Source: Anoxybacillus ayderensis
Lineage (GTDB): Bacteria; Bacillota; Bacilli; Bacillales; Anoxybacillaceae
Direction: 5' to 3'
DNA: 64,000 bases
Assembly: GCF_000833605.1 (NCBI RefSeq)
Contig: NZ_JXTG01000012.1
Span: 1-64,000 of the forward strand
Part shown: one piece after another, positions 44,359 to 52,476 of the stretch
Layout of the letters: each line of letters opens with the position of its first letter
Numbering within the stretch: the stretch's first letter is position 1
Notes under the pieces: model-generated
Seen by the model: only the letters and a program-made list of their open reading frames with translations
What the model was told of the DNA's origin: nothing
The model's database searches: none
Translations under genes and position numbers: made by a program

Positions 44359-45711
44359 ATGAATCATACTCAGTCACACAAGCTTACTGACATACTAAAA
44401 TTTCTCGTTCCATCACTTATCGGTGTATTCCTTTTTATGATTCCTGTCCCTTATAAAAATGAAATGACTATTCCTGTAGCCATTTTAGCAAAGTGGGTCG
44501 AAGGGAATTTTGTTTCTGTCATCCCAGCCATTTCTGTTTTAGTTATGTTTATCGCAATGATTGGCACAATTATCGCCAAAGTAGCACAACCTTCTTTTAT
44601 AATGAATAGCTCGTTTCTTCGTCGATTATTCGATGTGAATGGCTTGTTTGTCGTTGCCCGTATCGTTGGTACAATTTTAGGGGCGATGACATTATGGAAG
44701 ATTGGCCCGGAATGGGTATGGTCAGAAAACACAGGTGCTTTGTTGTTATATAGTTTAATTCCAATTTTGTTTTCTGTCTTTTTATTTGCAGGATTATTTT
44801 TGCCGTTACTTTTAGATTTCGGCTTACTCGAATTGTGTGGTGCACTTTTAACAAAAATTATGCGTCCGGTATTTAAATTACCTGGTCGTTCATCTATCGA
44901 CTGTATCGCTTCTTGGTTAGGGGATGGAACAATTGGCGTGTTGTTAACGAATAAGCAATATGAAGACGGCTTTTATACGAAGCGAGAAGCAGCGGTGATC
45001 GGAACAACCTTCTCTGTCGTTTCGATTACATTTAGCATTGTCGTCATTACGTATATGAAGCTTGAACATATGTTTGGAGCGTACTATTTTACTATCGTCG
45101 TTGCCGGTCTCGTAGCAGCGATTATTATGCCGCGTATCCCGCCATTATCTAAAAAACCAGATACGTATTATCATGAACATCACGTACCAGTGGATGAAAC
45201 AGTACCAGCTGGGTACACACCTTTTCAGTGGGGACTCAAACAAGCAACAGACGCTGCTAAACGCAATAGCGATATGGGGAAACTATTAAAAAACGGCATA
45301 CAAACAGTCATTGATATGTGGTTAGGTGTATTACCTGTCGTCATGGCAATTGGAACGGTTGCATTAATTATTGCCGAAACAACGCCGGTGTTTGAATGGC
45401 TCGGTAAACCGTTTGTACCACTTTTGACACTCCTACAAGTACCAGAAGCATCAGCTGCTGCACAAACGATGGTTGTTGGCTTTGCAGACATGTTTTTACC
45501 TGCCATTATCGGTAGCGGCATTGAAAGTGAATTTACTCGCTTCGTCATTGCTTGCGTTTCCGTAACACAGCTTATTTATATGTCTGAAGTAGGTGGATTG
45601 CTGCTCGCATCTAAACTACCAATTACGTTTAAAGATTTAGTTGTTATTTTCTTGCTTCGCACACTCATTACATTACCAATTATCGTTTTTATAGCGCATT
45701 TCATCTTTTAA
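44359..45711 (+). CDS. YjiH-family membrane transporter (nucleoside-recognition/Gate domain)
   Basis: A 450-residue membrane protein with about ten helices. The family start is SLIGVFLFMIPVPYKNEMTIPVAILA, followed by GALLLYSLIPILFSVFLFAGLFLPLL. A Gate (nucleoside-recognition) segment lies at the end: MVVGFADMFLPAIIGSGIESEFTRFVIACVSVTQLIYMSE. The substrate is not known for this family. The start ATG has GGAAAGGTGG 8 bases upstream, and the gene is monocistronic with a terminator. The long AT-rich region before it may carry regulation. Confidence 0.72.
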   Translation: MNHTQSHKLTDILKFLVPSLIGVFLFMIPVPYKNEMTIPVAILAKWVEGNFVSVIPAISVLVMFIAMIGTIIAKVAQPSFIMNSSFLRRLFDVNGLFVVARIVGTILGAMTLWKIGPEWVWSENTGALLLYSLIPILFSVFLFAGLFLPLLLDFGLLELCGALLTKIMRPVFKLPGRSSIDCIASWLGDGTIGVLLTNKQYEDGFYTKREAAVIGTTFSVVSITFSIVVITYMKLEHMFGAYYFTIVVAGLVAAIIMPRIPPLSKKPDTYYHEHHVPVDETVPAGYTPFQWGLKQATDAAKRNSDMGKLLKNGIQTVIDMWLGVLPVVMAIGTVALIIAETTPVFEWLGKPFVPLLTLLQVPEASAAAQTMVVGFADMFLPAIIGSGIESEFTRFVIACVSVTQLIYMSEVGGLLLASKLPITFKDLVVIFLLRTLITLPIIVFIAHFIF

Positions 45712-45714
45712 CGT

Positions 45715-45745
45715 AAAAGGGCGATCGTCTCGCCCTTTTTTATTT
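45715..45745 (+). terminator. Terminator of the YjiH gene
   Basis: AAAAGGGCGA pairs with TCGCCCTTTT around a 5-base loop, followed by a T-rich run. It lies directly after the stop codon. Confidence 0.85.
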
Positions 45746-45807
45746 TTCCTCCATTTGTCCAACCTAACAGCACGATTGTTTCATAATATGGAGAGAGGTG
45801 ACGATGT

Positions 45808-46404
45808 ATGTTTAAGAAACATATAGGAAAAACAATCGGTTTATTCATTAGTCAACTTGTATTATTTTCGGAAGCGATCGCTATGAGCGATACGATTGAT
45901 GTAACACAATTACACGGAACGGAATTATATGTTGTCGTTGGTTTTTATGTGTTCCAAACCATTGTAGGTATTTATTTTGGTAATCGTTATGATCGAAAAA
46001 CGTGCGTCAAAGATTTAATATATCAGTTAAAAAGCAAAGACTTTGCTACAAGTACATTTGAAAAAATCGCAGCGCTCGTTGATCGTGATCCGGATAGTCG
46101 TCTAACCATTTATTTACTCCGCACGAAACAAAATAGCCAACCACAACAAAAAGCAGCATTTGAACAACTTTTAGTCGAAGAAACACGAAAAAGCGACATC
46201 ATCGCTAAATGGTCAAATGATGAATACTTGATTATTGCTGTCGAAAATGCTGTAAAACCGTCTACAATGATTGAACGAATCAGACGAAATAGCCCCGTAT
46301 CTTTTCTTGTCGGTTATGCGACATATCCAGTCGAAGGAGAGCAATTGCAACAGCTTTTACAAGTTGCAAAAGAGCGCATGTATGCTACACGTACGACAAA
46401 ATAA
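45808..46404 (+). CDS. Membrane protein with degenerate GGDEF-like domain
   Basis: A 198-residue protein. Two N-terminal helices (IGLFISQLVLFSEAIAM and LYVVVGFYVFQTIVGIYFG) are followed by a domain that follows a GGDEF pattern: RDPDSRLTIYLLRT, FEQLLVEETRKSDIIAKW, SNDEYLIIAVE at the place of GGDEF, and VGYATYPVEGEQLQQLLQVAKERMY at the end. The active-site glycines are gone, so diguanylate cyclase activity is not expected. It could bind nucleotide or act as a scaffold. Start ATG behind GAGAGGTGACG. Expected partners were not found. Confidence 0.6.
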   Translation: MFKKHIGKTIGLFISQLVLFSEAIAMSDTIDVTQLHGTELYVVVGFYVFQTIVGIYFGNRYDRKTCVKDLIYQLKSKDFATSTFEKIAALVDRDPDSRLTIYLLRTKQNSQPQQKAAFEQLLVEETRKSDIIAKWSNDEYLIIAVENAVKPSTMIERIRRNSPVSFLVGYATYPVEGEQLQQLLQVAKERMYATRTTK

Positions 46405-46549
46405 GCGATTCAACACATATATAAAAAATAGTTTGTCCATTTCGACAAATTATGATAAGATGACGGCGAAGGCATTTCACCAAATTCCTCTTCATACTCC
46501 TCACTAGAAATGCCGTATACCTCTAGGATGAAAGGTAGGTGAATCAGGC

Positions 46550-46945
46550 GTGCAAGAACAACTTCTCCTTCAACTTGTTAACCTCGTTCAAAACTTAGCA
46601 GAAGACATGCAATGGATGAAACAAGAGATTCAGACAATGAAACAAGAGATTCAGACAATGAAACAAGAGATTGGTGAATTAAAAGCAATCGTTCATAGAC
46701 ATGAAGAAGATATTCGTTGGTTGAAAGAGCAAATGAAGGAAAATACAGCAATGATTAAAGCCATTCGAGACAACCAGCTAGAGCAACGTAGCATTCAAGA
46801 TGCAATGCGGCATGAAATTGCTCACATCCGAGGAGAAATGGCCACAAAACAGGATATCGCTTACATTCACGAACGACTCGACTATCAGCTTGGTCGTATT
46901 GCACGAACAGAAGAAGAATTGCACATGTTAAAAAAGGCAAATTAA
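46550..46945 (+). CDS. Coiled-coil protein with in-frame 21-bp repeats
   Basis: A 131-residue, almost entirely helical soluble protein. Residues 18-45 repeat the heptad unit MKQEIQT three times, encoded by near-identical 21-bp DNA repeats. Further heptads run to the C-terminus (EMATKQDIAYIHERL and RIARTEEELHMLK). The pattern resembles small 'YlaN/hypothetical' coiled-coil and phage-tail-like proteins, but I recognise no family. The GTG start at 46550 has AAAGGTAGGTGA upstream. It lies after the degenerate GGDEF gene in the same orientation but with its own leader. A terminator closes it. Confidence 0.65.
   Translation: MQEQLLLQLVNLVQNLAEDMQWMKQEIQTMKQEIQTMKQEIGELKAIVHRHEEDIRWLKEQMKENTAMIKAIRDNQLEQRSIQDAMRHEIAHIRGEMATKQDIAYIHERLDYQLGRIARTEEELHMLKKAN
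46616..46672 (+). repeat. In-frame 21-bp tandem repeat (two full copies plus a partial third)
   Basis: The unit ATGAAACAAGAGATTCAGAC plus A occurs at 46616-46636 and 46637-46657; a third copy of 15 bases follows at 46658-46672 before diverging. Each copy encodes one coiled-coil heptad, so loss or gain of a unit keeps the frame. Confidence 0.85.
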
Positions 46946-46988
46946 CAAAAAAACGTCGTTCCTATCACGCGGAACGACGTTTTTTTTG
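46946..46988. terminator. Bidirectional terminator after the coiled-coil gene
   Basis: AAACGTCGTTCC pairs with GGAACGACGTTT around an 8-base loop, with A run before and eight T after. It serves the coiled-coil gene and the convergent trpB fragment. Confidence 0.88.
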
Positions 46989-46989
46989 G

Positions 46990-47580
46990 CTAACTTCTCA
47001 ACATATGAAACACTTGCTCGACATCTTTATCACCACGCCCCGACAAGTTGACGATAATCATTTGATCAGAATTGAGCGTCGGGGCCAATTTCATTGCATA
47101 TGCAACGGCATGAGCACTCTCTAAAGCCGGTATAATTCCTTCTGTTTTTGAAAGCGTTTGAAATGCTTCTAACACTTCCTCGTTCGTGACCGTATAATAT
47201 TCTGCTCGACCTGATGTTTTTAAAAAACTATGTTCTGGCCCAATTCCCGGATAATCAAGTCCCGCGGCAATAGAATATGTTGGTTGTGGATTTCCTTCTT
47301 CATCAAGCAAAACGAGACACTTAAAACCATGAATGACCGCGGGAACACCTTTTGTGAGCGTAGCGACCCGCTCCGGTTCGACACCGATTAAGCGCACACT
47401 CGGTTCATCGATATAATGAGCAAAAGCACCAATCGCATTACTGCCACCACCTACACAAGCGATCACAGCATCAGGCAAACGTCCTTCTTTCTCGATAATT
47501 TGCCGCTTACTTTCTTCACTAATAATAGATTGGAAATGCTTGTTGTTCGGCTCTAACCTAACTTTGATCGACCGAATCAT
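46990..47580 (-). pseudogene. Chimera: TnpB N-terminus joined in frame to C-terminal half of TrpB
   Basis: A 196-residue open frame. Its first 14 residues, [14 protein letters not shown], match the start of IS605/IS607 TnpB. From [21 protein letters not shown] onward it is the C-terminal half of tryptophan synthase beta, with the phosphate-binding loop [23 protein letters not shown] and [11 protein letters not shown]. The N-terminal half of TrpB with the PLP lysine is missing, so it cannot make tryptophan. The join suggests one deletion removed most of tnpB and the start of trpB together. No other trp gene is adjacent. The frame is open but functionally a remnant. Confidence 0.72.
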
Positions 47581-48180
47581 CCTCAAGCCACTCCTTTATC
47601 ATCTTCTTGGCTCGATTGGCTCTTTTCCCTTGAAGTTTGCAGCTAAAAACGGTGAGAAGCTGGACTAAATCTTCGACAAGTTCTTGTTCTTCTGTTTTTT
47701 CTGTATGGTCAATGATTTCAATGTCTACCCCATAACGTTTACAAATTTGTTCAATCAGTTCAAATCCGAAGCGAACCAACCGGTCTTTGTACAAAACGAC
47801 AACCTTTTCTACTTCACCATTACAAATCATGTCGATTAATCGACTTAATCCTTTTTTCGTGTAATTGATTCCACTTCCAATATCCTCGATGATTTCAAAC
47901 GAATAGCCTTTCGCAATCATATATGTGCGTACCGCTTCGACTTGATGTTCTAAATCATCTTTTTGTTTTCTGCTTGATACTCGACAATAGCCAATAACTT
48001 TTTTAGGGACAATCGCTTTTTTGACCCCAAGCACTTGATGAAGCTGTTGCTCGGAATAATACCTAAATCCTGATGGCGCAACATAAGCAGGCTTTAAAAC
48101 ATCTTTTTATCCCAATTTCTTAACGTTTGTTGGCTTTTTCCGATAAACTCGGCAAATTCGCCAATACTGTAATACTTCAT
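47558..48180 (-). pseudogene. tnpA: IS607-family serine recombinase tnpA, frameshifted
   Basis: The ATG at 48180 reads MKYYSIGEFAEFIGKSQQTL, a MerR-like HTH of IS607 TnpA, then stops 28 codons on. The second part, from 48034 to 47558, continues in another frame as VIGYCRVSSRKQKDDLEHQ with the resolvase serine and ends with EWLEDD. Adding one A to the A-run at 48104-48108 restores a full frame (RNWDKKDVLKPAYVAPSGFR). This points to an inactivating indel. The gene overlaps the tnpB start by 23 bases, as in intact IS607 elements. The TnpB partner is deleted. Confidence 0.78.
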
Positions 48181-48348
48181 CGCAATCACCTCTCTATACA
48201 TAAATAACACCATGAAAATTATTGTTTATGTATAGAGTTTTATAAAAAATTATAGAAATTGTTTTACTGTTCCTGTTCCCCTCTCTATTTTCAAATTTAC
48301 TACAAGCATACCTATCTTTTTATCAGAAGTCAATGAATATTCAGAATT

Positions 48349-49275
48349 TTATTTTTTCAATTTTTCTAAAAATGCTAACATACGCTGAATATACTCCTCT
48401 TTATACATCGCAAAACTTTTCACATGTTTCGCTTTGTCGGTGAGCCAAAGTTCAAATACGTCTGGATGTTTGTTATACATTTTTACACTTTCTTCATATG
48501 GGATGGACGGGTCAGCTTTGCTATGAATGAATAAAATGGGACGCGGCGTAATCGTATCAACTGCTTTGATCGGAACAGATTCCGCTGGATCTAAATCAGT
48601 AATCATCGGAATAAGGGTAATAATTAAGTACGTAAACGGAACATTCGGTAAGTTCGTCCATACAGGCATATATGTCCGCAAATACCCTTCTAAATCGCTA
48701 AACGCACTGTCAGCAATAACCGCTTTAACATCTTCATCCATACTTGCTGCTAAAATCGACGTTGCCGCTCCCATCGACACCCCGTAAAGAGCGATCGGTT
48801 CGGAATAGTGTTGTTTCGCGTAATCGATGACACCGAGCAAATCGTATTTTTCTTTCGCACCAATCGTTGTCATCTCCCCTTCCGATTCACCGCTGGCACG
48901 AAAATCAAACATGATGACGCGATACCCTTCGTCTGTTAGCGCTTTGGCAATTGGTAAAAACGGCACGTTTGGTTCGTAGCGGTTGCCGCCATAACCGTGT
49001 GAAAAAATAACGGTCATTTTCGCTTGTTTCGTCGGTTCGATGACCCAACCTTTCAGCTTCAATCCCCCATCTTTGCTTGTAAATGTCACATTTTGATAAA
49101 CCATTCCGTAATCTTGTGGTGTTTCAACGACCGCTTTTCGCTCTTTATGCGTCAAATTCCAGCCGACGTAAATCGAAATGGCAACACATGCGATCACCGC
49201 AAGGAACAATACTCCGATGAGTGATGGTACGAGCCATTTTTTTGTCTTTCGTTGCCTTTCCAACTGTATTTGCAT
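48349..49275 (-). CDS. yqkD: Alpha/beta hydrolase with N-terminal membrane anchor (YqkD-like)
   Basis: A 308-residue hydrolase close in size to B. subtilis YqkD. One N-terminal helix (LVPSLIGVLFLAVIACVAISIYV) anchors it; the rest is an alpha/beta fold. The oxyanion segment is FSHGYGGNRYEPN, the nucleophile elbow is ALYGVSMGAATS (Ser), and Asp and His are in HSKADPSIP and DKAKHVKSF. The triad is intact; the substrate is unknown, probably an ester or peptide outside the membrane. ATG at 49275 follows AAAGGGGTGAG; the frame opens three codons earlier. It is divergent from the YplQ gene. Confidence 0.82.
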   Translation of the reverse strand: MQIQLERQRKTKKWLVPSLIGVLFLAVIACVAISIYVGWNLTHKERKAVVETPQDYGMVYQNVTFTSKDGGLKLKGWVIEPTKQAKMTVIFSHGYGGNRYEPNVPFLPIAKALTDEGYRVIMFDFRASGESEGEMTTIGAKEKYDLLGVIDYAKQHYSEPIALYGVSMGAATSILAASMDEDVKAVIADSAFSDLEGYLRTYMPVWTNLPNVPFTYLIITLIPMITDLDPAESVPIKAVDTITPRPILFIHSKADPSIPYEESVKMYNKHPDVFELWLTDKAKHVKSFAMYKEEYIQRMLAFLEKLKK

Positions 49276-49397
49276 CGTTCTCACCCCTTTCTTTTCCCAT
49301 TATATCGCGAACAAAAACAATAATGAATAAAAATGTACGATATGTATGTATATGTGGTAGAATAAACAAAATGTCTTTCACGAAAGGAATGAAACCA

Positions 49398-50036
49398 TTG
49401 GCTTTTACACATACATTTACGAAAGAAGAAGAAATCGTTCATGCGATTACACATGGAATTGGTGCGGTGTTTAGCATCGCAGCGCTTATTATTTTGACGG
49501 TCATGGCTGCGATGCACGGAAACGCTTGGCACATTGTTAGTTTTACATTGTTTGGGAGCACCATGTTGATTTTGTATTTATCATCGACAATCGTACACGC
49601 CTTGCCAGAAGGACGATGGAAACGGGTATTCGAAATTTTCGACCACTCGTCCATTTACTTTTTTATCGCAGGCACGTATACACCGTTTTTATTTTTAGCA
49701 GTGAAGGGGGCAATCGGTTGGACGTTGTTTGGCATCGTCTGGGGGCTGGCCCTCATCGGAACAGTATTTAAATGCTTTTTCGTCAATCGCTTTTTATACA
49801 CATCGACAATGATTTATGTTGTGATGGGCTGGTTAATTGTATTTGCATGGAAACCGCTCGTTTCTGCTTTATCACAAGAAGGAGTCGTGTATTTAGTGAG
49901 CGGTGGCATTTTATACACGGTCGGTGCGATTTTTTACGTATGGAGAGGGTTTAAATTTCACCATGCGGTTTGGCATATGTTTGTGTTAGGTGGGTCTGTC
50001 GCGCACTTTTTCGCAGTGTTTGTATTGCTCAATTGA
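49398..50036 (+). CDS. yplQ: Hemolysin III-family membrane protein (YplQ-like)
   Basis: A 212-residue protein with seven helices, a member of the PAQR/HlyIII superfamily, aligned end to end with B. subtilis YplQ (213). Conserved motifs are FTKEEEIVHAITHGIGA at the N-terminus, LPEGRWKRVFEIFDHSSIYFFIAGTYTPF, and the C-terminal metal histidines in FKFHHAVWHMFVLGGSVAHFF. The superfamily is a zinc-dependent hydrolase fold; the name hemolysin is historical. TTG at 49398 has AAAGGA 9 bases upstream and yields YplQ length; ATG at 49389 is the alternative. Confidence 0.82.
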   Translation: MAFTHTFTKEEEIVHAITHGIGAVFSIAALIILTVMAAMHGNAWHIVSFTLFGSTMLILYLSSTIVHALPEGRWKRVFEIFDHSSIYFFIAGTYTPFLFLAVKGAIGWTLFGIVWGLALIGTVFKCFFVNRFLYTSTMIYVVMGWLIVFAWKPLVSALSQEGVVYLVSGGILYTVGAIFYVWRGFKFHHAVWHMFVLGGSVAHFFAVFVLLN

Positions 50037-50325
50037 ATGTTCAGTAATGAAAGAAGGATGAAGGAAATTTGTCCTTCTATTTTTATTTACCTGTTACTCC
50101 TGCCCGTCTGTAACAATAACAGCTATGAACAGAAAACATGTTAATTAAATACCTCCCATAGGATATCCCCCATCTCTGTTAGATTATCGTCAATGTATGC
50201 TTTAATGTGTTTTCGAGGATATCAAACCATTTTTACAAATTTAAACAAACACACAATCAACCTGTTCTTCACTTCAATATACATAGTATTGTGCTAAGTC
50301 ATAAAACAAAGGAGCGATCAATAAC
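50037..50325. other. Intergenic region before the SPOCS cluster, with a possible coding scrap
   Basis: About 290 AT-rich bases. A hairpin terminator occupies the left end. On the minus strand near 50140-50225 a 26-codon open stretch ends YIDDNLTEMGDILWEVFN and a stop; it is preceded by an in-frame stop, so it may be the tail of a lost gene. I could not identify it. A CATAGTATT sequence about 50 bases before 50326 could be a mother-cell sigma -10. Confidence 0.35.
50052..50086 (+). terminator. Terminator of the YplQ gene
   Basis: AGAAGGA / TCCTTCT form a 7-bp stem with a 13-base loop followed by a T-rich run (ATTTTTATTT). Confidence 0.55.
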
Positions 50326-51246
50326 ATGGATAATGGTTTCTTAAGGGATTTTGTACAAATAATAGGAATTGCATCTCCCTCTACATTTCCTGTGATAGGA
50401 AATTTAAATCCACATACTCAGTTTGTTGTTCAAGAACAATTAACAATTCCAGATGCGAAACCAGATGTTGAACAAGTGAATACATTATTAACCGAGGCGG
50501 TAGTTACGGAGACGAAAAATATTTTCACACCTGTAGGAGTAAAAGTAGTTATTGATGGTGTATTGCGACAAAAAGTCATTTATACAGCTGATGTCCCAGA
50601 ACAATCGGTTCATTCTGCGCATTTTGAACATCCTTTTTGTGCATTCATTAACATCCCGTTAGACGTTCCACAAGGTCTTACTGTACAACAATATTTGTCA
50701 TCCCTCGGTCTCTCTTTAAATGATATTTTAGACGGTCCTGTACAAGTTTTAATTGAAGATGTGGAAATACAAATGTTGGATCCCAGAACAATTAGTAAAT
50801 GTGTCGTCTTGTTTGCCTACACAACAATAAAACCACTTCTTTCTTCATGTGACTGTTCGTTTGTTGACACGTTAACAGCTAATGGTGTGGGGATTACATT
50901 AAACGGTGCAGGGGTCACAGCGGACGTTTCTTTAAATATTAGTTTGTGTGACGAATGCAACCCGACAAACAACGGAATTTCCTTAAACGTCACTGTTCCG
51001 CTTCTAGGCACAATCAGTTTAAATGTAAATAGCTCTCAAATTACTCAAATATTATGTGAAAACAATGTTCTTACCGTATCCGGTACCGGCAGCGTACTCG
51101 GTTTATTATCAGGTCTATTAAACTTTACATTAACAATTAACGCTGCTCTAGGAACTGTTACACTCCAACTTCGCGATCCAATTACAAATCTTGTCGTACT
51201 CTCTATCCCGTTAACAGGTTTAACATTAACAATTGGACAATGCTAA
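50326..51246 (+). CDS. SPOCS-domain (DUF3794) protein with beta-rich C-terminal extension
   Basis: A 306-residue protein. Residues about 10-170 are one SPOCS domain, the fold known from spore-coat morphogenetic proteins such as SipL and SpoVID: VQEQLTIPDAKPDVEQVNTL, then VIDGVLRQKVIYTADVPEQS and VHSAHFEHPFCAF. Residues 175-306 are a distinct extension rich in Leu/Asn/Thr/Val strands with paired cysteines (SSCDCS, LCDEC and a C-terminal Cys), suggesting a beta-layered or cross-linked structure. No signal peptide. The first of five clustered genes; ATG behind AAAGGAGCG. The next gene is its paralogue without the extension. A spore-envelope role is inferred. Confidence 0.7.
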   Translation: MDNGFLRDFVQIIGIASPSTFPVIGNLNPHTQFVVQEQLTIPDAKPDVEQVNTLLTEAVVTETKNIFTPVGVKVVIDGVLRQKVIYTADVPEQSVHSAHFEHPFCAFINIPLDVPQGLTVQQYLSSLGLSLNDILDGPVQVLIEDVEIQMLDPRTISKCVVLFAYTTIKPLLSSCDCSFVDTLTANGVGITLNGAGVTADVSLNISLCDECNPTNNGISLNVTVPLLGTISLNVNSSQITQILCENNVLTVSGTGSVLGLLSGLLNFTLTINAALGTVTLQLRDPITNLVVLSIPLTGLTLTIGQC

Positions 51247-51269
51247 ATAAAAGAAAGGATGAATGTTTT

Positions 51270-51803
51270 ATGAATGATGGTGTACTAAACAACTTTGTTC
51301 AAATTATTGGTATTACACCTCCATCAGAATTTCCTTTTGTCGGTTCACTAAATCCGAACAATCAAATTGCAGTTCAAGAAAAATTAACTATTCCTTCCGT
51401 AAAACCAGATGTAGAACAAATTAATACGTTGTTAATTGAAGCGGTCATTACGGGTACACGTAATATTTTCACCCCCATCGGTGTAAAAGTTGTTGTCGAA
51501 GGCGTATTACGTCAAAAAATTATTTATACAGCTAACGTCCCACAACAATCCGTTCATTCCGCTCACTTTGAACAACCGTTTTGTTCTTTTATCAACATTC
51601 CGCTTAATATTCCATCTGGGGTTACAGTTAACCAACTTCTCGCTTCTGTTGGCTTGTCTATTAACAATATTCTTGCTGGGCCTGTGCAAGTTTTTATTGA
51701 AGACGTTGAAATAAACTTAACTGATCCTCGCACAGTCCATAAGTGTGTCATTTTGTTCTTGTATACGTCGCTTAATCCATTATTACAGCCTATATTACGT
51801 TAA
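51270..51803 (+). CDS. SPOCS-domain (DUF3794) protein, paralogue of the preceding gene
   Basis: A 177-residue protein that aligns with residues 1-175 of the previous gene without gaps and is identical at well over half the positions (GVLNNFVQIIGITPPSEFPF against GFLRDFVQIIGIASPSTFPV). It ends in TSLNPLLQPILR, so the domain is present alone. The tandem arrangement indicates gene duplication followed by loss or gain of the C-terminal extension. ATG at 51270 is chosen from AAAGAAAGGATG upstream; an ATG at 51240 overlaps the previous stop. A terminator follows. Confidence 0.7.
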   Translation: MNDGVLNNFVQIIGITPPSEFPFVGSLNPNNQIAVQEKLTIPSVKPDVEQINTLLIEAVITGTRNIFTPIGVKVVVEGVLRQKIIYTANVPQQSVHSAHFEQPFCSFINIPLNIPSGVTVNQLLASVGLSINNILAGPVQVFIEDVEINLTDPRTVHKCVILFLYTSLNPLLQPILR

Positions 51804-51806
51804 GAC

Positions 51807-51840
51807 AAAAGGATGGCCCGAATACTTGGGCATCCTTTCT
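51807..51840 (+). terminator. Terminator inside the SPOCS cluster
   Basis: AAAAGGATGGCCC pairs with GGGCATCCTTT (one bulge) around a short loop. T residues after the stem are few. It separates the first two SPOCS genes from the last three. Confidence 0.65.
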
Positions 51841-51949
51841 ACATAAGGGTTACATTTGTTTATAAATGTCTTTACTTTATTTTTATCAAAGGACATGCGC
51901 AAATTAATACCCTTGCACATACGAAAAAATAACGGGAGGAGGAAAGTAT

Positions 51950-52411
51950 ATGAAATTTGATCATGAGCGCCTAACTATGTATGTCGGAATCGCAGGAAGG
52001 GATGAATTTCCATCTTGTCCACTTGCATATAAACAATTTACTGTAACTGAAAAGCTAATAGTCCCAAAAATAAAGCCAGATATCGAAAAGGTTATAAAAG
52101 TCATGGCTGCCGTTCATATTCATGACGCAAAAATCATCTCATCTCCATACGATAGTAAAATTCTGGTAAATGGCCATATCAAACAAATAATTATGTATAC
52201 AGCAAAAAAACTCGATCAACCTGTGCATACATTTCACTCATCTGCTTCATTTTGTGAAATGATCATATTGCCTTCAGATATATGCTTATCGCATATAAAA
52301 GTCGAAAGTTTTCTTGAAGATATGCATATTTTCCACGAAACAGCTCGAAAAGTGCATATTTGTAAAGTTGTATGTCTAGTTGTTACAGAAGAAGAAAAAT
52401 GCTGCTCCTAA
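51950..52411 (+). CDS. SPOCS-domain (DUF3794) protein, third copy
   Basis: A 153-residue single SPOCS domain, more diverged. The core is kept: FTVTEKLIVPKIKPDIEKVIKVM, VNGHIKQIIMYTAKKLDQPVH and FHSSASFCEMIIL. It is rich in His (about ten) and ends in EEEKCCS with a Cys pair, unlike the first two. It begins a second transcription unit behind a strong GGGAGGAGG site. Its composition is closer to the His/Cys-rich gene that follows. Function as a spore-envelope protein is inferred. Confidence 0.62.
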   Translation: MKFDHERLTMYVGIAGRDEFPSCPLAYKQFTVTEKLIVPKIKPDIEKVIKVMAAVHIHDAKIISSPYDSKILVNGHIKQIIMYTAKKLDQPVHTFHSSASFCEMIILPSDICLSHIKVESFLEDMHIFHETARKVHICKVVCLVVTEEEKCCS

Positions 52412-52429
52412 TTAACTTCTATCACTTAC

Positions 52430-52438
52430 CATATTTTA
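52430..52438 (+). promoter_or_regulatory. Possible SigK-type -10 before the His/Cys-rich gene
   Basis: CATATTTTA fits the SigK -10 pattern CATANNNTA exactly. The best -35 AC dinucleotide is only 13 bases upstream, shorter than usual, so the match is weak evidence. Confidence 0.25.
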
Positions 52439-52476
52439 GTTTTTTTGTATAAATAACAAGAGAGGGAGGTGAAAAA

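Noticed and set aside
46471-46514. 8-bp inverted repeat GGCATTTC/GAAATGCC before the coiled-coil gene
   Set aside because: The 28-base loop, short stem and lack of T-tract make it too weak to call a terminator or an operator.
46616-46672. CRISPR-like short direct repeats
   Set aside because: Repeats are adjacent, without spacers, and encode in-frame heptads of a coiled coil.
47558-48180. Programmed frameshift in IS607 tnpA
   Set aside because: IS607 transposases are not known to use frameshifting, and no slippery heptamer plus structure is evident; the partner tnpB is also deleted.
52430-52438. Definite SigK promoter for the second half of the SPOCS cluster
   Set aside because: Only the -10 fits; the -35 spacing is too short, so it is listed only as a weak candidate.
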